From Micromussa lordhowensis (lineage: Eukaryota; Cnidaria; Anthozoa; Scleractinia; Lobophylliidae): a DNA stretch of 64,000 nucleotides. A program made the translations under genes and the position numbers. The stretch lies in assembly GCA_964020085.1 (NCBI GenBank), contig OZ026603.1:29458742-29522741 (forward strand). The letters are read 5' to 3'. This document shows positions 12,901-22,930 of the stretch, piece by piece. Under the pieces are notes generated by a model, which saw nothing but the letters and a program-made list of their open reading frames with translations, made no database searches and was not told where the DNA came from. Within the stretch, counting starts at the first letter, position 1. Each line of letters starts with the position of its first letter.

Positions 12901-15900
12901 CTATGCAACTCTAAATGACCTACGGGAATGGAAATTGGGAGGGGAAAAAAACAGGGGGTTCTAAGAATCCAGGGTTTATTTCTCCTCACTAATGTTTGGG
13001 CTGAAAAATTGACAGTTTAAAAAGATGGGATTCTTCTGTAAATCCTTGTTATTTAACAGCAACAAAATGTTTGCCTTTGACATTAAACGCTCAGATCTTA
13101 TTTCACGATACCTCGACTTCCCACAGTGCCTTGGAACTTGTTGCAGAGGTGGCTGTTTGTCGTGCAGTAGTTCTCAGGAAGACATAAGACTTTTTCTTGT
13201 AATCATCTGCAGTCAAGAACTTCTCCTGCTCGGCATGAAACAATCTCACTACATCACCCTAGAAAGGACAAAGATATCACAGAAATGACAAACTGAGCTC
13301 TCAGATGAAAAATTAAAATTAAATTAACTTGGTTAACACCCAGGGTTGTTGCTTTAAAAGAGTTGACAGATAATACAACAAATTATTGAAAAACAGCTCA
13401 GAAAATCATGAAAAACTCTCATTACAAACATTTTGTGATGAAAATGGCTGAAGGGGAGGTGTTACATGTTACTCTTGATTGACTTATCAACAGATATTTA
13501 ATTTAAATTAAGCATTCATTCTCAACGAAAATAAACCCACCCCTTTCAAGACCTCTTCGCTGTTGTCCTCATATGCCAAAAAGAGTGATATTTTCCAACT
13601 TGTGTTACAGTTCACCGAATTGACCTGGAAACATTGAAATATACATTAAACATTAATAATACAGTAATATTAGTAAAATATTTATTTATTAAATATTGAT
13701 TTTGGACTAGGAGGAGGAGAGGGCAGCAGTGACACTGACAGTGACAGCAGCAGTATGCTCAGATAAAATTAAATGGACTGTGTACTTAACGACAAGCAAA
13801 TTATTGGTCTACAACAATATTGTGGCGTGTAAGCTTTGTGCTTTTCCAGGTACACAGTAATTTGATTATTTCTTGGCACATTACGTTGTCAGCAGGGAGT
13901 ATAAAATCCTAAATAATAACAAGTCCTTGATGTCAAGATTGACAAAAGGCATTCAATATGATTAAAATTTTACATCTGTTTAATTATAATACTCCTCTAT
14001 GGTTGCATAAAGTTTGCTACTGACAGGGTCGCAGATAAAACACAGTCATTCAAATAAGAAACATGTATAAATTCAAGGTCCAACCTCTTTGCATCCCGGA
14101 TTGTCAATCAGTTCCTGATTACTAGCATGAAGAGGCTGACCCGCGTTTACTGGATTCAGAATAACTTTGTCTCCAATAACAACCTAACAAACAGGAGTTA
14201 AATATTGTTTACAAAGGTTACGCTGATAGTCATTTAGTGATTCAAACTGATTTCGCTATCCATTCAATCAATGGCAATGATATTTATCAGTCAGCGATGA
14301 ACATGCAAGTCAACTGTTTTTCTGACCTTATCTCCAGATGACCTGAGCTTGTAGAATGGGACAACATAAAACCAAGATCCCTAAAACAGATGACAGCAAT
14401 GAGCAACTGTTTTTAAAATAACACCATCCCATGGGTTGGAAAAGTCTAGTTTGTGTTTCAAATATTTTCCTAGTATTGTCTCAACCTATGCCAGTTATTT
14501 TGCTTCGAGAAAGACAATCCATCTAAGATTTGGCATGCAAAATTCCATACTCTGGGGATATTATATCACCACAAAGGACTTTCCAAAGGGTCTGATTAGC
14601 TGTTTCTTGATTTTGGCATTGTGGGAAGTATCGTCAGTTCTCAAACTCATTAATAATTCATCAAGTTTAAACAAATGCATGAAAGGCGATCATAACCATG
14701 ACAGTGTTTGGATAACTGATCTCAATTAGCATAGATTTTTAGAATTTTATTTCATGGTTTCCTCCTTAGTTTTATTATCAATAGAGAAGTGATGATAGTG
14801 TTTCACTACAATTCCAAGCACCTCGAAGCTTGACAAAAATACTCCGCTGTGTGTTATGTTTTCAACTCTCTTCTTGGTGTTTGGAAAGGTGGTAAAACAC
14901 GGTTTGTTGTTTTTGATATTAATAATACACTATGTAGGACTACATGTACGTCAGGCTTCATCATTTTCCAGTTCAAACCTCATACACCTCTTATTAACAT
15001 TTTCAGTCTGGAGATAGCCACTGAGAATTTGATAGCACATCAAGACAAATCTACTGATTAAAGTTCATGATTTTCTTTATTCTTGTCACCTGCCTGCCAT
15101 TACAAAAGGTTTTGTAATGAGAAATAACATTTTGATCACTCCTGGAAATTAAAGAGTTAACATGAGATGATCTACCAGTAAGTGTACAAGAGAATACTAG
15201 AATATACTAGAATACACCTTGCTATGCCATTGTTATCACTTGTTTTGAATGGCATGAACTTATGATCTACCAAGACTCTCCCACAGGAACACAAAGCACT
15301 GGATTCCTTACCTCATTGCCGTTGGTATCCAAGGTTACTCGCATAGCATTTTTCTCTCTCAAGGCTGGAAGCCGCTTGTTCACAGTTAGAAACTTGTTAC
15401 TCTTAACATGCAGAAGCTAAAGAGTCCAAATTAAATCCATCAACAGTTATTAAATATAAAATATAGATGCTGTTATTGCATCACTTATTTTATTCATTCA
15501 TTCTTTTAGCAGAATGACTGAAGTTTAATGAGCCATACACTATTCCAGACTTTACATACAGTCTTTACGTATTTTGTTAATGTTCCAAGCCAAACATTGC
15601 TATAAACTAATTCTTTCCATAAAAGATTACAATAAGGAAAGACCCAACCTTGTTCCCAGGCTCTCCCTCCACTCCCGCCCTTTGTCATTGGGAGAAAGAC
15701 TCTGATTGCAGACCCTGATTGCAGCTGGTCATGTAACCACCCAGAATCTGTTGGGCAGGAGGGGTGGCAGAGTATTTTGATTGCTGCTGTGGCAAACTTT
15801 GTTGGTTTCAAAACCTTGAGCAGTCGCTAAAAACTTTATCGGGGTTCAAAGTTGAATTTTGCCGATGAAGAATGCTACATTATTTCTGTCATTTCCAAAA

Positions 15901-18900
15901 TATGGAAGACTTTCATTCACAAAGAAATTCATCAGCCACATGGAGCACGGAATTTTTTATGGTTAGCACAAGTAAATCGTGAAACCAGTGGATCGGTCTC
16001 TTGAATCTTTGAACTCGTAGGTAATTTATTTTGTTCTTTGTGTGGTATTTGGATGTTAAAAAGTATTTCTGTCACACGGCCGATCAGCCAAGCTGGTGCA
16101 ATGTAAAATGATTTACCATTTTATTAACCGAAGTCCGCTCTTTTATTTCATCTGCATAGTCAAGAATCAAGAATCATATTTTGCAAAATAGTAAGTAAAA
16201 CATAGCGGGCAATGTGCCGTGAGGTTAATTCAGGCAACATGAAACAGTAAAACAACTTTCCCTCTTAGTCGTTCAACCAGCTGGAATTGAAAGCAGAGTG
16301 ATACTTCAATACGCTGGATGCATACAAAGATATTTCATTTGTCCCGTGTGAAGCTCAGAATAGGACTGAAGAGTTCTTAAGGTGTATTTGCCCGTAGATT
16401 TGCCCCCCCCCCCCCCCCCCCCCGTGCATGTCTAGAGGGATGGGGTTTTCGCCACAATATTTGTTAGTGGGCAGCCACTCAAGGAATCCTGGCTAAAAGG
16501 CTGCCTCAGTTGCAGCTACTTATAACAGTGGGGACCAGGAAAAGGAGAGCATATACAACAAGTATATACTAGTAGTAGAATTCTACTTGTACAATCTGAT
16601 TGCCTAAACTATTTCACACTATCCTGTTTATCTAAGGTCTTGGGACTCTTTCAAAGTAAGATTTAGAAACATTAAAGGATAATTAAATTCTGGTGAGGAC
16701 TAAAAGAAGGACTGTCAATTTACGGAACTCAAAATTGTTGAAAAAACTGACAAGCCAGCTGCAAGTATTATATGACAATTCAGTCTGTGCAATTTCACTA
16801 TTAATGATGTTCAGCACTACAAATATGTACCTCTAGGAATAACTGAAAATAACTACTTGAAAAACAAATTAATATAAATTAGCTCAAGATTTATACTTAA
16901 GCAATAGACCACAAGTTTCTATGGGTTATAGGCTGATAAACCACACGGGATGTTGGTAGAACACGAGAAGAATTTGTAAATCACGAGCCGCAGGCGAGTG
17001 GTTTACGAATTCTTCGAGTGTTCTATCAACATCCCGTGTGGTTTATCAGCCTTAAACCCACAGAAACTTGTGGTCTATTGCTTTTATATAATAATTCAGA
17101 AGACGCGCAATTTTTCCATGGGTTTACCGGCACAATAGCCCATAGCTGATTGACCAATCAGAGCGTGCGCATTGATTTGGTTATTATATAAGAGGTTATA
17201 GTTAATAAGATGAGACCAAAGACCCCATCAACTATCACTTCAAAGAAATTGAGCCCATTTAATCTAAGAAATCATTAATTATTAAACATACTTGAATGAC
17301 TCCTCCATATTCAACGACACTCCCCAAGCATTTCTTGTACTCGGAGTCATTCTGCTTCTTCTCCAGCTCAGCAGCATGCTGGAATATCATTGAACACTAA
17401 TTAATAATTCACCAAGTTTAAACAAAGGAAATCATGACTGGGAAGGTGTTTGGATATCTGATCTTAGTTTTAGCTTAGTTTGGATTGAGAAGATATATCA
17501 AACAGTCAAGACGGTGTTTCATCGGGTATCCAAACACCTCAAATTTTGTCAAAAATATGCCGCTGCACGTCATATTTTCTACTCTCTTCTCAGTGTTTGG
17601 AGATGTGGTCAAACACGGTCTGTTGTGACAGACTAATAATTGTGTTTGATATATTACTTAAACGTTCATTTTATTTCTATTAAATATTTTTTGTCGTCAA
17701 AAGAGAATTCCAAAAAAACTAAATAATTTTCCCCTGCAAAAGTTGTTTTGAAGACAAGGCTTCATTTTTAAAATGACTTTCATAGATAAAGTCTTTCTCT
17801 CGGTTAATGTATATGTTGCAGGTCAAAATGAAATTCAGGTTAAAATGAAATTCCTTTGTTCTTCACCCTGATTATTCATGGACCATGAATAATTAGCATT
17901 AGAGGACAAAGGAAATTGAGAATCAAACTGGGTTAAAATCATTTTCACCTGAATTTCATTTTGACCTGCAACATATATTTAACAACATTTAGACACAAGC
18001 GTTTTACTGGAAAATACACCACTAACTTGTAAAATTCATACAAAACTACATCTGGGAACTGAGTAATGACACCATTTCTTGCTTTTTCACGCAATTAATC
18101 AAATTTATCCAATGAATTACTTACTGGGCAAAATTGCAGATATGAATATAAAATATATTAGACATTGTGAATATTTTGATCAATGCAATTAATTTTAAGC
18201 AACACTAAACAGGAAAGCAATATCAAAACCAATGAGACAAAAACAGCCTGTGAGGCTCTTTTACGGCAAACTGAAAATATTAAAATTATAGAATTGTCGG
18301 TGAGACATGACTGAACATAAATTATCTTGAGCTAAGTGAAGGGGCCAATATCAGGCAATCAAATACTAGAAAACTATTAGAAAGTGTACCACATATTTTC
18401 ATAAAAACTTATAGCCAATAAATTGTTTTTCATGTGAATCTATCCGAGACATCCACTGTACTGAATATATTCTGTATTTAAGAGTCTATTCAATTCAGTT
18501 CTTGTTCAGTCCATAGATTGCTTCAGGCAGAGTTTACAATATACGGAAATGGGTTATTAGGAGTCCAATATTGAATCAAAGCCAGTTCCTTGAAGAGCAA
18601 TATATCTTCAGTTGATAGCATGTCATTAAATATATTGTTTAAAATGAGTTATTCACCAATACAAGGTTATCAAAATAATTTCAACAGTTTCGCTTAACCA
18701 AATAGAACTTGTTTGTGTTGAAAACACATATTGGATACACGTCATTGCAAGGACCATGCCAGTATACTTCAAATAGTAAATAAATGTGATTTCTACACCA
18801 CGATGCTTGCTAATTTAAATAAAAGTATTGTGTCTCAACAAAATAATTTACTATAATTAACACTTAATCAAGGGATTAAATTGAGAAGGCAACATTTCAT

Positions 18901-19493
18901 TTATTCCATATCACTGGGTCATATACAGATTCGACCAAAAGATCATTTCAAATAGCAACTAATTTCTAGTTTATAACTTACTATGACTGCTTTTATTTTG
19001 ATTTACTTTGAAAATTATTTTCATCACAAGGTATCGCTGACTGAGCTTACATATTTAGCTTAATTTAACACACTCTGCCAGCGGACATGATATGAAGATT
19101 TTAATTTTGAGATAAGTCTTGTTGCAGTTCAAATTTGCTGTTACAAATAGGTACATAATTTATACGGCATTACCACTCGACATTTGTGGGTCGTCACAAA
19201 TTTGTTTTCAGAATAATTTCTCTGGGTTTAGTAGTTACAGATGGTGTCCAGTTAGCCAGGGTACATGACATCTAGTTTTTTGCTTGTTTAAGGGAGACTC
19301 AATGCAACATTAATAGGCAAAACTATTACATTGAAATAAACTGTTATCAATTATTATTTATTACTTTGTTCACAAATGATGAAATGTCAAGATACCATTG
19401 GTTCAAATGGTGACTTACAACCTTGGCCCCTGTGTTTAAGAAATAGAAAACATGTGCCATGTTTCTATCGAGTTATAGAAACACGAGTGAAAG

Positions 19494-19524
<31 letters not shown>

Positions 19525-22181
19525 AAGCCGCAGACGAGTGTTTCCACAGCTTTTACGAGTTCTCCCAAACTTTCACGAGTGTTTCTATAACTCGATAGGA
19601 AGATCAGGGTTTGTACACGTTTGACTTGCTAAAATTCCATGACTTTCCATGACTTTTTCCATGACCTTTTGGAAAATTCCATTACCTGAGTTAATCAATT
19701 GTTCTCTGAAAGTAATGTGAAAACAATCACTTATTCAACTGAAATTAAATCTGATTTTTGGACTCGTCAGTTAATTTTTCAACTTTGGATCTTACTGCCT
19801 TTCACTCATAGAAAGCGTACTGATTTTCCATGACTTTCCATGACCCAAACCTAAATTCCATGACTTTCCAGGCCTGGAAAATGAAATTATAAGATTCCAT
19901 GACTTTCCAGGTTTTCCATGACCTGTACGAACCCTGAAGATGGAGAACATGCTTTCTATTTCTTTTAGAAAATACCGCAGCGAAGAAAAAGAAAAACAAC
20001 TTGTTTACTTCAATCATCAAAAAGTAGATTCTCTTTGTTCGCGCCATCAGTAAGTCAACAGCTCGTTCTAGTTCTGTGTTTCTATCGAGTTATAGAAACA
20101 CGGTTTTAAACCAATCAGCATGCGTATTTGCTTTGGGTCATTTTCCAAAACTTTTTATTATCGTTGATAATATCAAGGTTACTGAGACAGCTAAATGGAG
20201 ACAAGCCCATGGGACTTGGTAGCTATGGCAGTTTGTGGCTTGTCAAACGTAAAATTGAAACAACTGCTACCGAAAGTCTGTAACAAAGTGAATAGTATAG
20301 CCAATAACCTAACACTGTATATTAATACAGAAAATCAAATATAGGCTGAACTAAATTCTGAGTATGGACATTTTTATTAATTTCCTGTAACTCAATCCAT
20401 AGGCCCCTTGATCAATACAACAGGTTGTAAAAATATTAGTCAACCCATGTGGAGTTGGCTTGCAAAAGAGTTGAAAGAAAGAAAATTCTTCCTGTTTATA
20501 TCTAATTTCAATGTCATTTTCATACAGTACTGAAACAATTGTCTGAGTTAACTAAAATAATTCCAAGACTATTTACCCCAAGACTGTCACTTCAGAATTA
20601 GCTGACAAATGTTCAATAGCTCATGAAGGCCAATTAACATACAAGAATAATGACAGTAACCAACGTGAAAAGTTCTAACCGGATTGATCATAAAAAAAAA
20701 GCGTTAAATAAAAATACTCTAGGGAACTAAGCTTATATTGTAAAATTTACTTTAGCCATCCAGCTGTTGTATTTAATATCGGATTGTTGAACACAACACA
20801 TCAAAACAATAAAAAACTAAAACAGCTGCACTGAGTTTTTCAGTGATACCAGAGATCTTGGCAAATGTGATTTCTTTTTCCCTCTTTTGAAATTTTTAAT
20901 TTTTATTTCTTCCGTATTCCCCTTCAGCGCAAAAACAATTAGCATAAATCAAAAAACGAACCAGCTATTGGACAGAGAGAATATTTCCTTACAATCTATT
21001 ATGCAGATCAAGGAAAATATATATTAAAGACCGAAAGTGGATGAATACATCATTTTTCACGTCAATCGAAAAACGGTATATACATGTATATGCTCTTTTC
21101 CTCTGGAAAATAAAACCGCGGGCACTACAATTTCTTTAAATTCATTTTGCAGAGGAATATTGATCCAGTTTTGCGCTCTCTTGGATACGAAACATTCATC
21201 CAAAATTTATACTTCATCTCTCGAATTGGGGGACATGTTATAGGAGTACCAGCAATTTGTGTACACAACTGCTCTTCCCGTGCACTTTGCCCGAGAACTG
21301 CTCTACAAATAAACATAAGTTTTGATCTGACCAAATCGTGCGACAACTTCTCACCCCAGGCAAAGGGAGAAAAGTCTTGGTAAATGGGGTGAAAAAAATT
21401 AATGTTTTATTGGTACAATGCTAATTTCGATCACACATCTCGTTCAATACTTCGTACGTATCTTTCAAATTAACTTCTGGTTTTATCACAGTCGAAAATG
21501 TAATTGATGAAGTGTAAGGGCTTAATTCCTTTGTAAGCCTGTACACAGGAAGTTCATAAAAATCCCTAGTTCGAGTTAAAAGGTGTGAAAACTTTAATCC
21601 CTGACGCGAGGGTAAAGAAAGCATTAGGAAAAATACGACAAACTTATACTGTAATTTACGATATAATATCAGAAGCTTACATGAAGTTTCTTCAGCAAAA
21701 CTGCATCTGTAGCGCTTGTGGTCGGTTTAGCAGCCTTCCAGAATTGCTTTTGTGCGGAGTAGCGATTCGAAGGGCATATCTTGAACAAGCAGTCTGGAAT
21801 TAAACAGAATAAAGACTAAAAATATGGACGTGCCAGTTGTTTAGCTAATGCGTGTCGTGTCGCATTATAAACCTTCTCATTGTTAGGCGTGTTTAACGGG
21901 CGATCAAGTTGACCAGTTATTTACTTACCACGAAATTTCTTCGGCGGGTTGTTCAGGTCGCCAGCGGACGGCTGGACCACACACCGATCGTCGATAAGGC
22001 TGGAAATGTACAGCTAGGTTTTTAAACAGGAAAAACAACACAAAAGAGCTAATAAACAGACTGATAGCATAATACACATCTTGGTCCTTTACCCGAGTGT
22101 GCTAATGAATCCATTGACAGTTCCCTCGGCGAAAAGGGAGACGATATCGCCGATATGTAGAAGGCTTGTCTGCTGGGTCAT
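687..22181 (-). CDS. ITPR: Inositol 1,4,5-trisphosphate receptor, N-terminal 974 codons (gene continues past left edge)
   Basis: This is the IP3-gated calcium-release channel of the ER membrane. Twenty-three coding exons read right to left: 22093-22181, 21929-21999, 21681-21793, 17292-17378, 15312-15416, 14327-14380, 14085-14183, 13541-13624, 13112-13258, 12275-12370, 11312-11466, 10508-10607, 9869-10029, 9435-9576, 7573-7731, 6506-6678, 5333-5452, 4629-4751, 4339-4434, 3809-3964, 2511-2661, 1597-1738 and 687-986. They sum to 2,923 nt with every splice phase agreeing. The start ATG (22181-22179) opens [20 protein letters not shown], like vertebrate receptors. The order is suppressor domain, IP3-binding core, then the start of the helical modulatory region; the channel pore lies off the window. 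All introns are GT-AG except the GC-AG intron after exon 16. ITPR1 versus 2/3 cannot be decided; invertebrates usually have one gene. Confidence 0.97.
1038..1345. repeat. Tandem repeat, three units of about 110 bp
   Basis: Three imperfect direct copies lie in the ITPR intron between exons 22 and 23. Each contains the core TAGCTTTCATTTGAATRG followed by CACACnnnnG, starting near 1040, 1145 and 1258. The second and third copies are most alike. Confidence 0.7.
1385..1530 (-). repeat. Fragment of a GGAGGAATTTGAAAA-type repeat
   Basis: Contains AACCGGAGGAATTTGAAAA and a string of short words such as TTCGTCACGAAAATGGAGCTT that recur, mostly inverted, at 50462-50830 and 57655-57990. This is a partial copy of an interspersed element in an ITPR intron. 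Confidence 0.5.
2771..2975 (+). repeat. tRNA-derived SINE, family B
   Basis: A tRNA-like head (GATGGCGCAATGGTGAGAGC, then GGGTTCGATTCC as B box) is followed by a body containing GGTTCTCGCCTTACTC and GGGTTCTCCGGTTTTC. It ends at CTCTAAATATTGTAATGTTT. Related copies lie at 54287-54468 (minus) and 63470-63725 (plus). Confidence 0.7.
3480..3787 (-). repeat. tRNA-derived SINE, family C
   Basis: Read on the minus strand it starts GGCGCGGTGGCCTCATGGTT, a tRNA-like A box, followed by a B box near 3730. The body contains AGTAGAAATTTTCCTAGTCG-like sequence and ends near AAGTGGCCCATAAGGCC (plus orientation). Short ORFs across it are accidental. Confidence 0.75.
4339..13258 (-). CDS. ITPR: ITPR exons 9-19: IP3-binding core
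   Basis: These exons carry the MIR beta-trefoil and the first alpha-helical RIH/armadillo repeats that together hold IP3. Predicted contacts are Arg239 and Lys247 ([11 protein letters not shown]), Arg263-Thr-Thr-Ala-Arg267, Arg487/Lys491/Arg494 (NRDRQKLMR) and Tyr550-Arg551-Lys552 (DYRKNQ). They correspond to rat residues 241, 249, 265-269, 504/508/511 and 567-569. The numbering offset moves from 2 to 17, as expected if the 15-residue SI splice insert is absent. The one change is Ala266 for the usual Gly268. Exon 16 (6506-6678) holds [20 protein letters not shown] and ends in a GC donor. Exon 18 (4629-4751) lacks the acidic loop that precedes this point in vertebrates. Confidence 0.95.
4858..5102 (+). 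repeat. Diverged copy of the AATTAGATTATGAGCTCGA element
   Basis: Shares AGCAATTAGATTATGAGCTC, the TTTGTTAACAAG stretch and the CTACTCACTATCTA palindrome region with the better preserved copies at 10084-10470 and 56981-57355. It is older and interrupted. Confidence 0.6.
5518..6196. mobile_element. Foldback (palindromic) element, full length
   Basis: Two inverted arms of roughly 300 bp meet near 5860. The left arm runs from ACTCATTAATAACTCATCAA through GATTGAGAAGATATATCAAA. The right arm carries the same words inverted and ends GATGAATTATTAACGAGTTT. There is no coding capacity. Half copies occur at 6280-6475, 14640-14935 and 17390-17660, all in ITPR introns. It resembles a non-autonomous DNA transposon. 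Confidence 0.7.
6280..6475 (+). repeat. Half copy of the GATTGAGAAGATATA foldback element
   Basis: Contains GCGATTGAGAAGATATACC, CGTCAAAAACTC and TTTTCAACTCTCT in the same order as the left arm of 5518-6196. It lies just downstream of ITPR exon 16. Confidence 0.55.
7245..7500 (+). repeat. Diverged copy of the AATTAGATTATGAGCTCGA element
   Basis: Shares TGTGTTTCTATTTAACAATA, ATCTACTAGTCGTTCAAAA and GTAGCGTAGCCAATCA with the copies at 10084-10470 and 56981-57355. Confidence 0.55.
8188..9069. mobile_element. 882-bp non-autonomous DNA transposon with 17-bp TIRs
   Basis: The left end AGGGGTATCGAATGGTC and the reverse complement of the right end, AGGGGTATCGGATGGTC, differ at one base. Both ends are flanked by ATATC, a probable target-site duplication. 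No transposase ORF is present. It sits in the ITPR intron between exons 14 and 15. Confidence 0.7.
10084..10470 (+). mobile_element. Non-autonomous element with nested palindromes (GAGCTCGAGATTTC family)
   Basis: Contains two internal hairpins: a 'GATAGTTGACgagggcgcagccCGAGTCAACTATC' stem near 10172-10210 and a CTACTCACTATCTATCACAG stem near 10350-10390. The outer sequence ACTGTGTTTCTATTTAAC recurs inverted as ACTCGATAGAAACACG. It is nearly identical to 56981-57355, implying recent spread. Confidence 0.7.
10937..11100. repeat. Inverted repeat, about 165 bp
   Basis: CAGACCATTTCCGATATATT at the left returns inverted as AATATATCGGAAATGGTCT at the right, and GAGGCTTGGGGGAATAAAAC near the centre also returns inverted. 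It has the form of a short palindromic MITE in an ITPR intron. Confidence 0.65.
11908..12205 (+). repeat. tRNA-derived SINE, family C (plus orientation)
   Basis: The tRNA-like head ATGGCCTCATGGTTAGTGCA is at 11917, then the body with TGTATAAATGGGTATTGGTA and CCCATCCAGGGGAGAGTAGA, ending GCAGACTTTACC. It is the only family C copy in the window on the plus strand. Confidence 0.75.
12430..12660 (-). repeat. Foldback element (GGATAATCAAGGT family)
   Basis: The stem AGGATAATCAAGGTCTCGGT / ACCTCAACCTTGATTATTCT at about 12577-12640 flanks GGGTTATAACCC. A related element at 37482-37765 lies in a dystroglycan intron in the opposite orientation. Confidence 0.6.
13541..22181 (-). CDS. ITPR: ITPR exons 1-8: suppressor domain
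   Basis: Exons 1-8 encode residues 1-234, the beta-trefoil suppressor domain and the lead into the IP3-binding core. Readable landmarks are [20 protein letters not shown] (exon 1), [20 protein letters not shown] (exon 2), [15 protein letters not shown] (exon 3), [11 protein letters not shown] (exon 4), [14 protein letters not shown] (exon 5), [12 protein letters not shown] (exon 6), [12 protein letters not shown] (exon 7) and [12 protein letters not shown] (exon 8). In this family the domain lowers IP3 affinity and couples ligand binding to the pore. The intron between exons 3 and 4 is the longest in the gene here, about 4.3 kb. Confidence 0.96.
14640..14935 (+). repeat. Half copy of the GATTGAGAAGATATA foldback element
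   Basis: Runs CAAACTCATTAATAATTCAT, TTAGCATAGATTTTTAGAAT, GACAAAAATACTCCGCTG and TTTTCAACTCTCTTCTTGGT, matching the left arm of 5518-6196. Confidence 0.6.
16403..16423 (+). repeat. Poly-C run of 21
   Basis: Twenty-one consecutive C in the ITPR intron between exons 4 and 5. The exact length is likely to be uncertain in any assembly. Confidence 0.9.
16899..17083. mobile_element. 185-bp palindromic MITE
   Basis: The arms AAGCAATAGACCACAAGTTT and AAACTTGTGGTCTATTGCTT are exact inverted copies at the ends, and the match continues with few mismatches to a centre near 16991 (GAGCCGCAGGCGAG). It is about 200 bp from ITPR exon 4. Confidence 0.75.
17390..17660 (+). repeat. Half copy of the GATTGAGAAGATATA foldback element
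   Basis: Contains TTGGATTGAGAAGATATATC, GTTTCATCGGGTATCCAAAC and TTGTGTTTGATATATTACTT. It starts within about 12 bp of the ITPR exon 4 acceptor. Confidence 0.6.
17808..17980. repeat. Inverted repeat, about 170 bp
   Basis: ATATGTTGCAGGTCAAAATG at 17811 returns inverted as CATTTTGACCTGCAACATAT near 17958-17977, with ATTATTCATGGACCATGAATAAT at the centre. No genes lie in the surrounding intron 17379-21680; apart from this and the elements near 19.4-20.1 kb I see only AT-rich sequence there. Confidence 0.65.
19440..20110. mobile_element. Foldback element interrupted by a second transposon
   Basis: Inverted arms around TTTCTATCGAGTTATAGAAA at 19462 and 19580 enclose a CACAAGCCGCAGACGAGTG centre; the same structure is at 57370-57650. 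The copy is split at 19605-19936 by a different element, after which GGAGAACATGCTTTCTATTT resumes. Confidence 0.6.
19605..19936. mobile_element. MITE with CAGGGTTYGTAC termini
   Basis: It starts CAGGGTTTGTACA and ends TGTACGAACCCTG, an imperfect terminal inverted repeat of a kind common in hAT-like MITEs. The interior consists of many CCATGACTTTCC words. A relative is at 45482-45751. It is nested in the foldback element 19440-20110. Confidence 0.6.
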
Positions 22182-22558
22182 GATAGAACGTAAACTTCGA
22201 ATTTACGCGCGTCGAATCAGCGAACAATTTCAACATTGGAATTCCACAAAAATGCGGACGCAGAGCTGATAGTCATCTCGTTATTTTCATGGCTGTTTCC
22301 TTGCACTGCTCTACAAAGGAATCCACCGTAAAAATAAACAAAGAGAATATAAGCAAGTTGTAGATAAAAGATGTTGCACTCCAAACGCTACCTCATTCAG
22401 AAAGTACACTGCGCTGTTTACAAAAAGACTGGGTTCCAGTTTGCCAAAACACAGCGTACCCAGGGGACCTCACTAAGGGGGAGACGTGTTTTGTCTTCGC
22501 TGGCACCTGGATGTAAATTCAATTTTGTCCTAGCTTTTGGTGCCGTTAACACGATTTC
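22182..22558. promoter_or_regulatory. Shared head-to-head promoter interval of ITPR and GLYCTK
   Basis: Only 377 bp separate the two divergent start codons, so both 5' UTRs and core promoters must fit here unless upstream non-coding exons exist. A TATA-like GAATATAAGC lies near 22345. An upstream ATG at 22371 opens a 75-codon frame that overlaps the GLYCTK start out of frame and could act as a uORF. Transcript evidence is absent, so this is inference from position. Confidence 0.55.
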
Positions 22559-22930
22559 ATGGCTCTGTACTATGCAGCAAGGAATAGCAAAGCTTTAGGA
22601 AGGCCCTTATCATCATTATGGAGGACAAAATCATTCAATTATTCATCATTCAACGCCGATCTTCAATTTAAGCTCAAGTCAGACGCCCAGACAATCTTTC
22701 GGGCCTCACTGACTGCCGTTTCTCCACAGGAAATGGTAAAAAACAACCTTTTGTTCCACCAAAATGTCCTGTCCATCAAGGAAAGAGAGTATGCCGTGGA
22801 TAGAAATGTTTCTGTGGTTGCTTTTGGAAAAGCTGTGTTAGGAATGGCCAAGGCAGTTGATGACATCCTTAGAGATCAGATTGTCCGGGGAGTGGCCAGT
22901 ATTCCTGTGGGACTAACAGATACTATAAAG
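22559..22930 (+). CDS. GLYCTK: GLYCTK exon 1
   Basis: 124 codons from ATG to an AAG|GTAGAT donor. Residues 1-32 may be a mitochondrial presequence; the kinase fold begins with FKLKSDAQTIFRASLTAVSP. Confidence 0.92.
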
